This document shows, one piece after another, positions 1 through 5,896 of a stretch of DNA of 34,576 nucleotides. The notes below the pieces were generated by a model. It did not search any database and had not been told where the DNA came from. It saw nothing but the letters and a program-made list of their open reading frames with translations. This DNA is from JAGLOK01 sp023139005 (GTDB lineage Bacteria; Bacillota; Clostridia; Christensenellales; UMGS416). The position numbers and the translations under genes were made by a program. The stretch spans positions 1-34,576 of the forward strand of contig DAOWFX010000017.1 in assembly GCA_030637745.1 (NCBI GenBank). The letters are read 5' to 3'. How positions within the stretch are numbered: the first letter of the stretch is position 1; each line of letters begins with the position of its first letter.

Positions 1-2
1 AC

Positions 3-544
3 TTGAAATCTAGTATAGATATATCAAAAGATTATAAGATATCGGTGGATGGGACTGCAGAATGTTCTGCAACTTTTAAGGATAATAAATTGGAGACCTA
101 TTGCCCTTTTGGCGAAAGTTTTATTTTAAATATCACAAGTAAACATAACAATGAAGTTTATGATGCAATTCGCATTACGAATCCAACAAAGCTACAGAGG
201 TCAAAAATTCAAATGCTGCGAAACATTGAACAGGAATACTTGGATTATCTACCACATGGTCAAGTTAACTATTATGTGGACATAATAAAAGCTCTCTATA
301 AGAAAGTTTTCCCCAACTGACTGTTATCTCTACTATCATCACTTTTTCGGGCACAGCCTACTGCAAAACGGTACCCACTCTATTTGAATTAAGAAAAAAG
401 ATCTTTAGCTTCAATGTGTGGAAAAAGATGTTTGAGGTTGAATCTGTTGATCAACTAGTAGTTAATCCAATCGTAGAGGTTAAACAGAAAAGCCTATATT
501 CAAGGCAAGATATCATGAAAGTCGTAAATGATAACTTCGTTTAA
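3..544 (+). pseudogene. Unrecognised gene, left-truncated and frameshifted
   Basis: The reading frame is open from the left edge to a TGA at 318-320. A second frame, shifted by -1, is open from about 302 to a TAA at 542-544. Joined at the run TTTTCCCC (307-314), the two give one continuous protein of about 180 residues, with no stop in either part despite the AT-rich DNA. The junction reads KKVFP in the first frame and continues QLTVISTITFSG in the second. The family is not recognised. The first visible codon is TTG at position 3, so the real start probably lies outside the window. A rho-independent terminator follows 24 bases after the second stop, as expected for the end of a gene. A one-base indel in a homopolymer is the simplest explanation. 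Programmed -1 shifting at T-TTC-CCC is possible but less likely. Confidence 0.5.
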
Positions 545-567
545 CTAGTATTAGATAATTTATGCGA

Positions 568-599
568 AATAAGGCTCTCTTATGAGGGCTTTATTTTTT
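568..599 (+). terminator. Rho-independent terminator
   Basis: The arms AATAAGGCTCTC (568-579) and GAGGGCTTTATT (584-595) pair around a short TTAT loop and run into TTTTTT. It closes the broken gene on its left. On the minus strand the tail is TTATTTC, so it may also stop transcripts leaving the comFB-like gene. Confidence 0.8.
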
Positions 600-614
600 G
601 CAATAATTCTACTA

Positions 615-917
615 CTATTTATGTTTGGGGTTACCTTTGACTTTTTCAAGTGCTTTCATAATTTCTACCATTTGGACTGCCTGATATCCATAGTTTATTG
701 TAGTAAGCTTTGAAAGCAATTGTCCTTTATGTGTGGTGATGTATAGTGGTTTAGTGTGATTCAATGCAATTGCGCAAGCATCAAAGTAGCATTGATCACA
801 TTGACACATATCAAATGTTTTTATCATTTCTCGAGTTTTCACCCTAACCAGTGATTCTACTACATTCACTAGAATTAACTCTTCACGGGCTGTCTCGTTA
901 TTTTGAGTATCATCCAT
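615..917 (-). CDS. ComFB-family (late competence development) protein
   Basis: A protein of 100 residues matching the small ComFB family: an N-terminal helix with VNVVESLVRVKTREM, a cysteine cluster (C38, C40, C43 in CQCDQC, plus C48), the ALN segment and a KGQLLSKL segment. The cysteine pattern is typical of the family and suggests bound metal. In Bacillus subtilis comFB sits between comFA and comFC, but its role in competence is unclear, and related proteins elsewhere have been linked to nucleotide signalling. Here it is an orphan with no com genes nearby. An in-frame TTG at 929 is not the start: GGAG lies six bases before the ATG at 917, and that TTG overlaps the GGAG. Confidence 0.78.
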   Translation of the reverse strand: MDDTQNNETAREELILVNVVESLVRVKTREMIKTFDMCQCDQCYFDACAIALNHTKPLYITTHKGQLLSKLTTINYGYQAVQMVEIMKALEKVKGNPKHK

Positions 918-1013
918 ATATAACTCCAATCAGAAACAAATTATTCAAGTTTAATAATAATATATTATTACTTATAATTCAATATTACTCTCCTTCTGCA
1001 TTTTTCTGTTTTA

Positions 1014-2390
1014 TTATATAAAATTACTGCCGTATATAAAGGGTATAGTTATATTATATAAATCAGAGGGATTATTTTTATAAAATCTACTTGAAAGATT
1101 AATATTACTATTTGAATCAAGCTGAGTACCAGGAAATCCTTTCACAATATCTTCAACAGTTTCATCAAAAGCAGATTTCGAAGAAAAGTTTGCTCTAGCT
1201 ATAACTCGTGACATAAACATACTAAATTTTAGATTTGCTAAAAAAATATTAAGATTCTCTTCGCCATGATAATCTACTCTACCATCATTCCACAAATCAA
1301 TTGTTCCGTCTCCATCTTTTATTTTAAGAGGAAACGGCAATCCCATATAATATAAAGATACAAGTCTCAGCGTTGCCACTGAACATTCATTGTTTTCCAC
1401 TAAATCAACAACCTCGGAAAAAGATTCCTGCTCTACATTGGTTTTGTATTTTTCCATTGCATATGCTATCGTTTGAAACTCTTTCCAAGTTTTAGTGAAT
1501 TTTTCTTGATTTTCCGGAGTCAACTCATTTTCCTCACAAAACGCTATTAATAGAAACTCCACTCCTATTCCTTTATACGCTGAAGAAATTTTATTGTCGA
1601 AAAGATATAAACTTTCTTCAGTATTGTTTTTATAACTATATGGTAAACTGGAAGAATTTTCAGTAGTAAGTAGAGGATCAACCCTTGTCTCTCCATTCAT
1701 ATTTGAAAACATAGAATCCATATGATATAAACATATCTCCTTAGAAACTTCTTTTGCCTCGGGAGTAAATCTAGCAAATTTAGCCTCCGCGAATGCTTTT
1801 AATTCATCAGAATATTCAATTTTACCATAGTTGTTAAATGGAACTTCTACTTCTCCATCTATTATCATTTTAGCAAATCGGTCACCATTTGCCACAAAAT
1901 ATGCTAACATACCCTCCTTACTTAAAAATTTTGGTAGTGAATCTAACATAAATCCTGAAATGGGGATGTCTAGCTTCTTATCTTGAACAAAAGTTGTCAA
2001 TTCATCAACTGTAACAACGCCTTCGTAAATACTAGAATAAAATGAAACCGCCGTGGCAGATAAAATTTTATAATCATAACATTCAGGGAAAACAACTTCT
2101 CCAAACAAATTTATTGTAACTGTAGCTTCTTTGGAATCATAAACAACTCCTTCTATATTTGCTATAGGAGTTGGTGTTGACTCTGGAGTATTCGTCGCCG
2201 TGGGTGTGGGTGGAGTAGTAGGTTCCAATGTATATGTTGGTGTAGCCTCATTAGTTACCTTTGCAATTTCTGTATTGTTTGCAGTATCTTCTTTTATTAA
2301 ATCGCATGAGGTAATAAAAAATATAAAGGCAAGTATAATAGCAACAAGTTTAATTTTTACAGCTCTAGTTTTCATAATATTGTCTGGCAT
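1014..2390 (-). CDS. Secreted lipoprotein of unknown function with Thr/Pro linker
   Basis: A 458-residue protein with a basic N terminus, a hydrophobic segment (about residues 13-27) and the lipobox FITSC, making C29 the expected lipidated cysteine. A Thr/Pro-rich linker of about 30 residues (around 47-78) separates the membrane anchor from a roughly 380-residue extracellular domain of mixed composition. No enzyme motif is recognised in this domain. GGAG seven bases upstream supports the start MPDN; an internal start at MKTRAV (2375) is possible. A TATAAT box upstream at about 2430 suggests its own promoter. Localisation is well supported; function is unknown. The linker resembles those of other surface proteins of Clostridia, including the small membrane protein at the right end of this window. 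Confidence 0.75.
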   Translation of the reverse strand: MPDNIMKTRAVKIKLVAIILAFIFFITSCDLIKEDTANNTEIAKVTNEATPTYTLEPTTPPTPTATNTPESTPTPIANIEGVVYDSKEATVTINLFGEVVFPECYDYKILSATAVSFYSSIYEGVVTVDELTTFVQDKKLDIPISGFMLDSLPKFLSKEGMLAYFVANGDRFAKMIIDGEVEVPFNNYGKIEYSDELKAFAEAKFARFTPEAKEVSKEICLYHMDSMFSNMNGETRVDPLLTTENSSSLPYSYKNNTEESLYLFDNKISSAYKGIGVEFLLIAFCEENELTPENQEKFTKTWKEFQTIAYAMEKYKTNVEQESFSEVVDLVENNECSVATLRLVSLYYMGLPFPLKIKDGDGTIDLWNDGRVDYHGEENLNIFLANLKFSMFMSRVIARANFSSKSAFDETVEDIVKGFPGTQLDSNSNINLSSRFYKNNPSDLYNITIPFIYGSNFI

Positions 2391-2463
2391 TGCTTTTCTC
2401 CATTGTATGATTATCTATCTATTATTCAAGTATTCTATATTATATCATAACGCTGCTTTATAG

Positions 2464-2824
2464 GAAATATCTATGATCTACAACTCTCCTTCTACCAACC
2501 GTTTATTGCACTTTTATTGCTGTCTGTTTTTACTTAACTCGTCCTCTTCTTTATCTGTTCTTCACCCAACCAAGCAATTAATATAAATCTTTTCTTCTAA
2601 ATGTAATTACTCGGTTAATAGCATTTACGGACATGTGCCAAACGTTTTGCTTGCAAAACGTACAACAGATTTTTATTCACAGAAGATTAGAAGGCATACA
2701 TAGAATTAATAGTATAAACACAACTAAAAAGTAAATGAAACCACATATATGTTAATATTCAATCTGGTTTATTAGATTGACTTTATAAATCCTTTGCTGC
2801 CTTATATTATTTCTCATTTTTTGT
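2464..2824. other. 361-base intergenic region
   Basis: No coding sequence, RNA gene or terminator was seen apart from repeat copy A (2621-2700) and its downstream flank, in which about 30 bases (2700-2732) also resemble the flank of copy B. The rest is AT-rich and unremarkable. Confidence 0.6.
2621..2732. repeat. Interspersed hairpin repeat, copy A
   Basis: This stretch is nearly the same as 4382-4541. It opens with ATTTACGGACATGTGCC, then a perfect 9-bp hairpin (ACGTTTTGC, loop TT, GCAAAACGT at 2642-2661), then the ATTCACAGAAGATTAG and AAGGCATACA blocks and TAGAATTAATAGTAT. It lies between convergent and unidirectional genes, with no ORF inside. Compared with copy B it lacks a 48-base internal segment. 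It looks like a small non-coding genomic repeat. Confidence 0.75.
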
Positions 2825-3394
2825 TTAAGAATCAAGCTCAGGATTGTTCAACATATACTTCCTTCCAACTATTTTCTCTATAAAGATGGAGCTAAGTACT
2901 ATAAGAGGCAAAGATATAACATACCGCAAGATCGAAAACTTCAGACCAAGAAAACTTGCTTCAAAAATTGTCATTGGTATTCTACAAATTGCACTTGCAC
3001 CTAAGTATGTTAATACAATGCTAAGCCTAGCTCCTTTTTTGCTTAACGCAGCCGCCATTGGAAGCACTACAACGAAAGGATAAAGTGTTGTGCAGGCCAA
3101 GAGTATCGCTGCAAGATGACCCATTAGCCCAGATTTTTCGCCAAAGTATTTCTCTATAGTTTTTCTGTCTACCCAGACCATGAATAACCCAACTAGTATA
3201 AAGGCAGGTGGAAACAACTTTATCATATCAATTGCAAAAAACGCAAAGTTTTCGCCCATTTTTATTCCTGAATCAAAGTTGAATATATATGAAACAGCTA
3301 CAAATAATGTATAAAAAGCTATTAATATTAGCATTGGTTTTTTATTTGGTTTTTTATTTTTATTGGTCTCTTCTTTTTTAATGTTTTCTTGCAT
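2825..3394 (-). CDS. Half-size permease subunit B (COG0701/ArsP-like)
   Basis: A 189-residue membrane protein with a charged, Lys/Asn-rich cytoplasmic N terminus (about 20 residues) followed by roughly five hydrophobic segments. The layout DRKTIEKYFGEKSG, then a glycine/alanine-rich helix, then TLYPFVVVLPMAAALSKKGA, matches the neighbouring 161-residue protein (VIAKYLGTSD, then SLLPGFITFPLSGLLLSQGV). The two are therefore related half-transporters. They resemble the DUF318/ArsP permease group, in which two such halves make one protein of about 10 helices. It lies directly after subunit A (the genes abut at 3394/3395) under an ArsR-type repressor, so the substrate is probably a metal, metalloid or organo-metalloid. 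The cysteine motif of characterised ArsP proteins is not seen, so the substrate is uncertain. Confidence 0.65.
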   Translation of the reverse strand: MQENIKKEETNKNKKPNKKPMLILIAFYTLFVAVSYIFNFDSGIKMGENFAFFAIDMIKLFPPAFILVGLFMVWVDRKTIEKYFGEKSGLMGHLAAILLACTTLYPFVVVLPMAAALSKKGARLSIVLTYLGASAICRIPMTIFEASFLGLKFSILRYVISLPLIVLSSIFIEKIVGRKYMLNNPELDS

Positions 3395-3880
3395 CTAAAA
3401 CACCTCCCCATAAATAATGCCAATTCCAATTGATACAATTATTGCAATGGCAAATGACACTAAGTTTCGAACTATTGCAAGCTTTGTGCCGAAATACTTT
3501 TTTTCAAGAGGGAAGGTCACAACGCCTACCATCATAAGGCTTGTCGTAAATGCGGCAAGCACAGTATAGCTTACACCTTGGCTAAGTAGCAGTCCGCTTA
3601 AGGGGAATGTAATGAATCCCGGCAGCAGAGATATAGCACCCACTACAGAAGCAATTATTACTCCAACAAAAACATCGCTTGTGCCTAGATACTTTGCTAT
3701 AACATAATCGGGCAGGAAATACAGAACTACTGAAACCAGTATCAAGGTTACAATAAGCAGAGGTAGAATTTTAACGAATAAATTCCATGCAGTTTTTAGA
3801 GCTTTTATTGTTTTTTGTTTGTTTATTATTGCTGATGTTAGCAAACTGATTGAAGCCAACCCATATATATACGCCATCAT
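3395..3880 (-). CDS. Half-size permease subunit A (COG0701/ArsP-like)
   Basis: A 161-residue integral membrane protein with about five hydrophobic segments. Its central motif, SLLPGFITFPLSGLLLSQG, followed by FTTSLMMVGVVTFPLEKKYFG, has the proline/glycine pattern seen in half-length permeases of the DUF318 group. The start overlaps the last four bases of the arsR-like gene (ATGA at 3877-3880), so the two are translationally coupled, and subunit B starts right at its end. A heterodimeric exporter A+B is the natural reading. The substrate cannot be told from the sequence. Confidence 0.65.
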   Translation of the reverse strand: MMAYIYGLASISLLTSAIINKQKTIKALKTAWNLFVKILPLLIVTLILVSVVLYFLPDYVIAKYLGTSDVFVGVIIASVVGAISLLPGFITFPLSGLLLSQGVSYTVLAAFTTSLMMVGVVTFPLEKKYFGTKLAIVRNLVSFAIAIIVSIGIGIIYGEVF

Positions 3881-4236
3881 TCAATACACTTCTTGCTTTT
3901 GCTATCGCATACTTGAGTGCAATCAAAATCATCTACATGAAGCTCTTTGCTTGTTTCTTCAAGGTCAATAGTGTTTTTGGCGAGTTCTCCAATAATGCCT
4001 TCCATTTCTTTTAACACACCTTTTTGAACATTATAGTGTGTGAAGTACCCAACTTTTTCTCCTATAATAAGTCCAGCATTTCTTAATACTTTAAGATGTT
4101 GCGACACAGCGGATTCTGAGATATCCAGAGTTTTAGCTAGACCACTAACGCAGATTTGGTTCTCAGATAGCAGTAAAAATATCTTAAAGCGTGTCTTATC
4201 TCCTAGTGCTTTAAATTTTTCAATTAATTTTTCCAT
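3877..4236 (-). CDS. ArsR/SmtB-family repressor of the permease operon
   Basis: A 119-residue winged-helix regulator. FKALGDKTRFKIFLLL and VSGLAKTLDISESAVSQH followed by LKVLRNAGLI are the classic ArsR-family helix-turn-helix. The usual metal-binding ELCVC motif of helix 3 is reduced to QICV (one cysteine, C29), while the C terminus carries three cysteines (C106, C110, C117), which may supply the ligand site. It heads a three-gene operon with two half-permeases. GGAG lies before the ATG. The promoter carries two copies of a dyad, TTAAGT-N4-RCTTAA, one over the -35 and one over the start site, which fits autorepression released by the inducing ion. Confidence 0.85.
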   Translation of the reverse strand: MEKLIEKFKALGDKTRFKIFLLLSENQICVSGLAKTLDISESAVSQHLKVLRNAGLIIGEKVGYFTHYNVQKGVLKEMEGIIGELAKNTIDLEETSKELHVDDFDCTQVCDSKSKKCIE

Positions 4237-4256
4237 AATGATACTCCTTTATTTAA

Positions 4257-4272
4257 TTAAGTAATTACTTAA
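4257..4272. promoter_or_regulatory. ArsR operator O1
   Basis: A perfect 16-base palindrome, TTAAGTAATTACTTAA, covering the expected transcription start of the arsR-like operon. It shares the pattern TTAAGT-N4-RCTTAA with O2, whose centre lies 39 bp away. Confidence 0.7.
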
Positions 4273-4276
4273 GTAG

Positions 4277-4304
4277 ACTATATCATAATATTTAATTAAG
4301 TCAA
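4277..4304 (-). promoter_or_regulatory. Promoter of the arsR-permease operon
   Basis: On the minus strand TTGACT (4304-4299), a 16-base spacer and TATAGT (4282-4277). The -35 hexamer lies inside operator O2, and O1 sits just downstream of the -10. Confidence 0.7.
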
Positions 4305-4318
4305 TGCTTAATTAAATA
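4289..4318. promoter_or_regulatory. ArsR operator O2
   Basis: A 12-base inverted repeat, TATTTAATTAAG and CTTAATTAAATA, around six bases. Its core TTAAGT-CAAT-GCTTAA (4296-4311) matches O1 and contains the -35 box of the operon promoter. Confidence 0.7.
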
Positions 4319-4381
4319 TAATTATACTTCATACTGTTAGTAATATTTTATAAATATTATCTTAAACTACTTAGCCTATGA

Positions 4382-4541
4382 GCATTTATGGACATGTGCC
4401 AAACGTTTTGCTTGCAAAACGTACAATAGCTTTTCATTCACAAAAGATTAGAAGGCATACAGGATGTGGCAAATGTTTTTAATAAAAACATTGAGAGCTT
4501 CCTATGCTATAGAATTAATAGTATTAACGCAACTAGAAAAC
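4382..4541. repeat. Interspersed hairpin repeat, copy B (long form)
   Basis: It begins GCATTTATGGACATGTGCC and carries the same perfect 9-bp hairpin as copy A (ACGTTTTGC/GCAAAACGT). It then has an extra segment (about 4472-4519) with a second hairpin, AATGTTTTT-AAT-AAAAACATT, preceded by GGATGTGGCA, which resembles the first hairpin's lead-in GGACATGTGCCA. The shared tail ATAGAATTAATAGTAT follows. No ORF lies inside. The long and short forms suggest a modular structured repeat. Confidence 0.75.
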
Positions 4542-4576
4542 GGAAATCATAAAAATATACGAGATAAGTGAACCAA

Positions 4577-4607
4577 ATGAGAAACGTAAGTTTCGAAATT
4601 GAAAAAG
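4577..4607. repeat. 31-bp repeat D1
   Basis: The sequence starting ATGAGAAACGTAAGTTTC and ending AAATTGAAAAAG is 30/31 identical to 4871-4901. It contains a GAAAC-GTAA-GTTTC mini-hairpin. It is followed by AAGTAC-TTTA-GTACCTT, so on the minus strand it reads as a weak hairpin plus TTTTT, like the terminator at D2. Confidence 0.75.
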
Positions 4608-4746
4608 TACTTTAGTACCTTGAGAACTCATTGTACCTTAGTTTATAAGTAGTCGTAGTATTACATTAACCTTGTCGATTCTGCACCAAATGAATTTATT
4701 CTATCTACTATGTTCTATTTAGAGGTTCTAAAATTCTATAGTTTAC

Positions 4747-4780
4747 AGATATTTACGGACATGTGCCGGAAATGTCCACA
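4747..4780. repeat. Partial copy C of the hairpin repeat
   Basis: ATATTTACGGACATGTGCC matches the head of copies A and B, but the following hairpin is different: GGACAT and ATGTCC pair around GTGCCGGAA. The rest of the long repeat is missing. Confidence 0.55.
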
Positions 4781-4807
4781 AGAAACAATCTAAATTGCTT
4801 GGTAAGC

Positions 4808-4860
4808 GAAAAATCATCCGGAGCATGAGGAACCTACAATCCGAATCCGGATGATTTTTC
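4808..4860. repeat. Perfect 15-bp inverted repeat
   Basis: GAAAAATCATCCGGA (4808-4822) and its exact complement TCCGGATGATTTTTC (4846-4860) flank a 23-base loop. The A-run on the left and T-run on the right make it able to act as a terminator in either direction, but no gene ends directly beside it. Confidence 0.7.
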
Positions 4861-4870
4861 AAGACACTCA

Positions 4871-4901
4871 ATGAGAAACGTAAGTTTCAAAATTGAAAAA
4901 G
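4871..4901. repeat. 31-bp repeat D2
   Basis: Second copy of the 31-bp repeat (one mismatch to D1). Here it sits directly downstream of the tRNA-Thr terminator and includes the terminator's T-run on the minus strand. Confidence 0.75.
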
Positions 4902-4917
4902 CCCCCTAAGGGGGCTT
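4896..4917 (-). terminator. Terminator of tRNA-Thr
   Basis: On the minus strand AAAGCCCCC, loop TTA, GGGGGCTTTTT immediately follows the CCA end of the tRNA. The GC-rich stem and T-run are strong. Confidence 0.9.
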
Positions 4918-4993
4918 TGGAGCCGCTAGTCGGATTTGAACCGATGACCTCATCCTTACCATGGACGCGCTCTACCTACTGAGCTATAGCGGC
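4918..4993 (-). tRNA. tRNA-Thr (anticodon GGT)
   Basis: The minus strand folds as a full cloverleaf of 76 bases: acceptor GCCGCTA/TAGCGGC, D arm GCTC...GAGC, anticodon stem CGTCC/GGATG with loop ATGGTAA (anticodon GGT, reading ACC/ACU), T arm ATCGG-TTCAAAT-CCGAC, discriminator T and an encoded CCA. No intron or mismatch was seen in the stems. A strong terminator directly follows, so it is probably transcribed alone. Confidence 0.96.
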
Positions 4994-5053
4994 ATGACAA
5001 ATAGCATAGCCTAGTATACATAATAAAACTTTTTTTTGCAATAAATAAATAGG

Positions 5054-5752
5054 TTAAATTTGTGCGAAATATTTAAAACCACCAGCAGCCTCTTTGTCAA
5101 ATAACTTATACCCTTCACCACGAATTGTTTCAATTTGCAACGGTAAGTCATTTTTTTTGATCATAGCACGTAGCGCCATGATGTGAACGTCTAGAGTTCG
5201 CGTTTCTCCACCTTGCTCATATTCCCAAACGTCTGCTAGCAATCGTTTTCGAGATACCACTCGGTTAATCATTTTTAATAGATAGAAAAGCAGTTTGATT
5301 TCCAATGGTTTCATTTTAATTGTTGTATCCACAAACACTACAGTATAGTTATCCATATCAACACGTAATCGATTAAACCATATCACACCTTTGAGTCCTG
5401 TTCTCAGCAGATTCTCTTTTATCATATTGTTCAGATGATCAGGAATGTCCTCAATATTCAAATCATACATATTCAATACAAAGTCAGTCCCACCCGGCTC
5501 AATACAGTTTCCACAAACCACATAGGTACACGGAACAGTAGAGAAAGTTCGTATTAACTCAATCACATGCCCAAATCCCGTAAATACAAAAACACCATCA
5601 ATTTGATGATGGTATAATATATCTAAAGCTTCAAATGAAGAGCGAGTAGTATAACAATTTATCGAAGCATCTTCACAAATCTTTTTTGATTGAGAACGCA
5701 CACTTCTATTTGCACCAATGACCAGAATTGATCTTCTATCGTTTCTCCACAT
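5054..5752 (-). CDS. Atypical OmpR/PhoB-type response regulator (degenerate receiver)
   Basis: A 232-residue two-domain protein. The C-terminal winged helix (about 130-222) is typical of OmpR/PhoB: KMKPLEIKLLFYLLKMINRV, then SRKRLLADVW, the ETRTLDVHIMALRAMIKK recognition region and ETIRGEGYKL. The N-terminal domain (about 7-110) has the receiver layout, but the acidic pair after strand 1 is GAN, the phospho-acceptor position in GVFVFTGFG is not aspartate, and no conserved Lys is seen. It is therefore unlikely to be phosphorylated by a histidine kinase, and none is encoded nearby. It probably acts through another ligand or constitutive dimerisation. It is divergent from the CapA-like gene, so regulation of that neighbour is plausible but unproven. 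Confidence 0.8.
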   Translation of the reverse strand: MWRNDRRSILVIGANRSVRSQSKKICEDASINCYTTRSSFEALDILYHHQIDGVFVFTGFGHVIELIRTFSTVPCTYVVCGNCIEPGGTDFVLNMYDLNIEDIPDHLNNMIKENLLRTGLKGVIWFNRLRVDMDNYTVVFVDTTIKMKPLEIKLLFYLLKMINRVVSRKRLLADVWEYEQGGETRTLDVHIMALRAMIKKNDLPLQIETIRGEGYKLFDKEAAGGFKYFAQI

Positions 5753-5772
5753 ATCCTCATTCCCTTAATGTA

Positions 5773-5801
5773 ATTATCCTCCATAACTTGTAACTAGTCA
5801 A
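5773..5801 (-). promoter_or_regulatory. Promoter of the response regulator gene
   Basis: On the minus strand TTGACT (5801-5796), a 17-base spacer, GATAAT (5778-5773). The expected start lies about 13 bases before the ATG, leaving room for the AAGGGA ribosome binding site. Confidence 0.65.
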
Positions 5802-5861
5802 GATATATTTGCATATTTATACATCTTTTGGTATTTGACCTTCAAAAACATCGTTATCCCA

Positions 5862-5890
5862 TTGTTTTTGCTATAAAATTTAGCTATAAT
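5862..5890 (+). promoter_or_regulatory. Promoter of the CapA-like gene
   Basis: TTGTTT (5862-5867), a 17-base spacer and a perfect TATAAT (5885-5890). The expected start site, six or seven bases later, falls on the A of the ATG at 5897, so the mRNA may be leaderless. Confidence 0.6.
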
Positions 5891-5896
5891 AACAAG

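Larger units (their letters stand above)
4319..4917. other. Gene-free region with repeats and inverted repeats
   Basis: About 600 bases between the arsR promoter and the tRNA gene with no convincing ORF. It holds repeat copy B (4382-4541), the first 31-bp repeat (4577-4607), a short repeat copy C (4747-4780), a 15-bp inverted repeat (4808-4860), the second 31-bp repeat (4871-4901) and the tRNA terminator. The stretch 4620-4745 shows nothing recognisable. Confidence 0.6.

Noticed and set aside
960..1000. Tiny leader ORF before the comFB-like gene
   Set aside because: AAGGAG precedes a TTG that opens only four codons; chance is the simplest explanation.
2621..4780. CRISPR-like or regularly spaced repeats
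   Set aside because: Only two or three copies, more than 1 kb apart in part, of unequal length, with no spacers and no cas genes.
4382..4993. Integrated element at the tRNA-Thr gene
   Set aside because: No integrase, no direct repeat of the tRNA 3' end and no phage-like genes were seen on either side.
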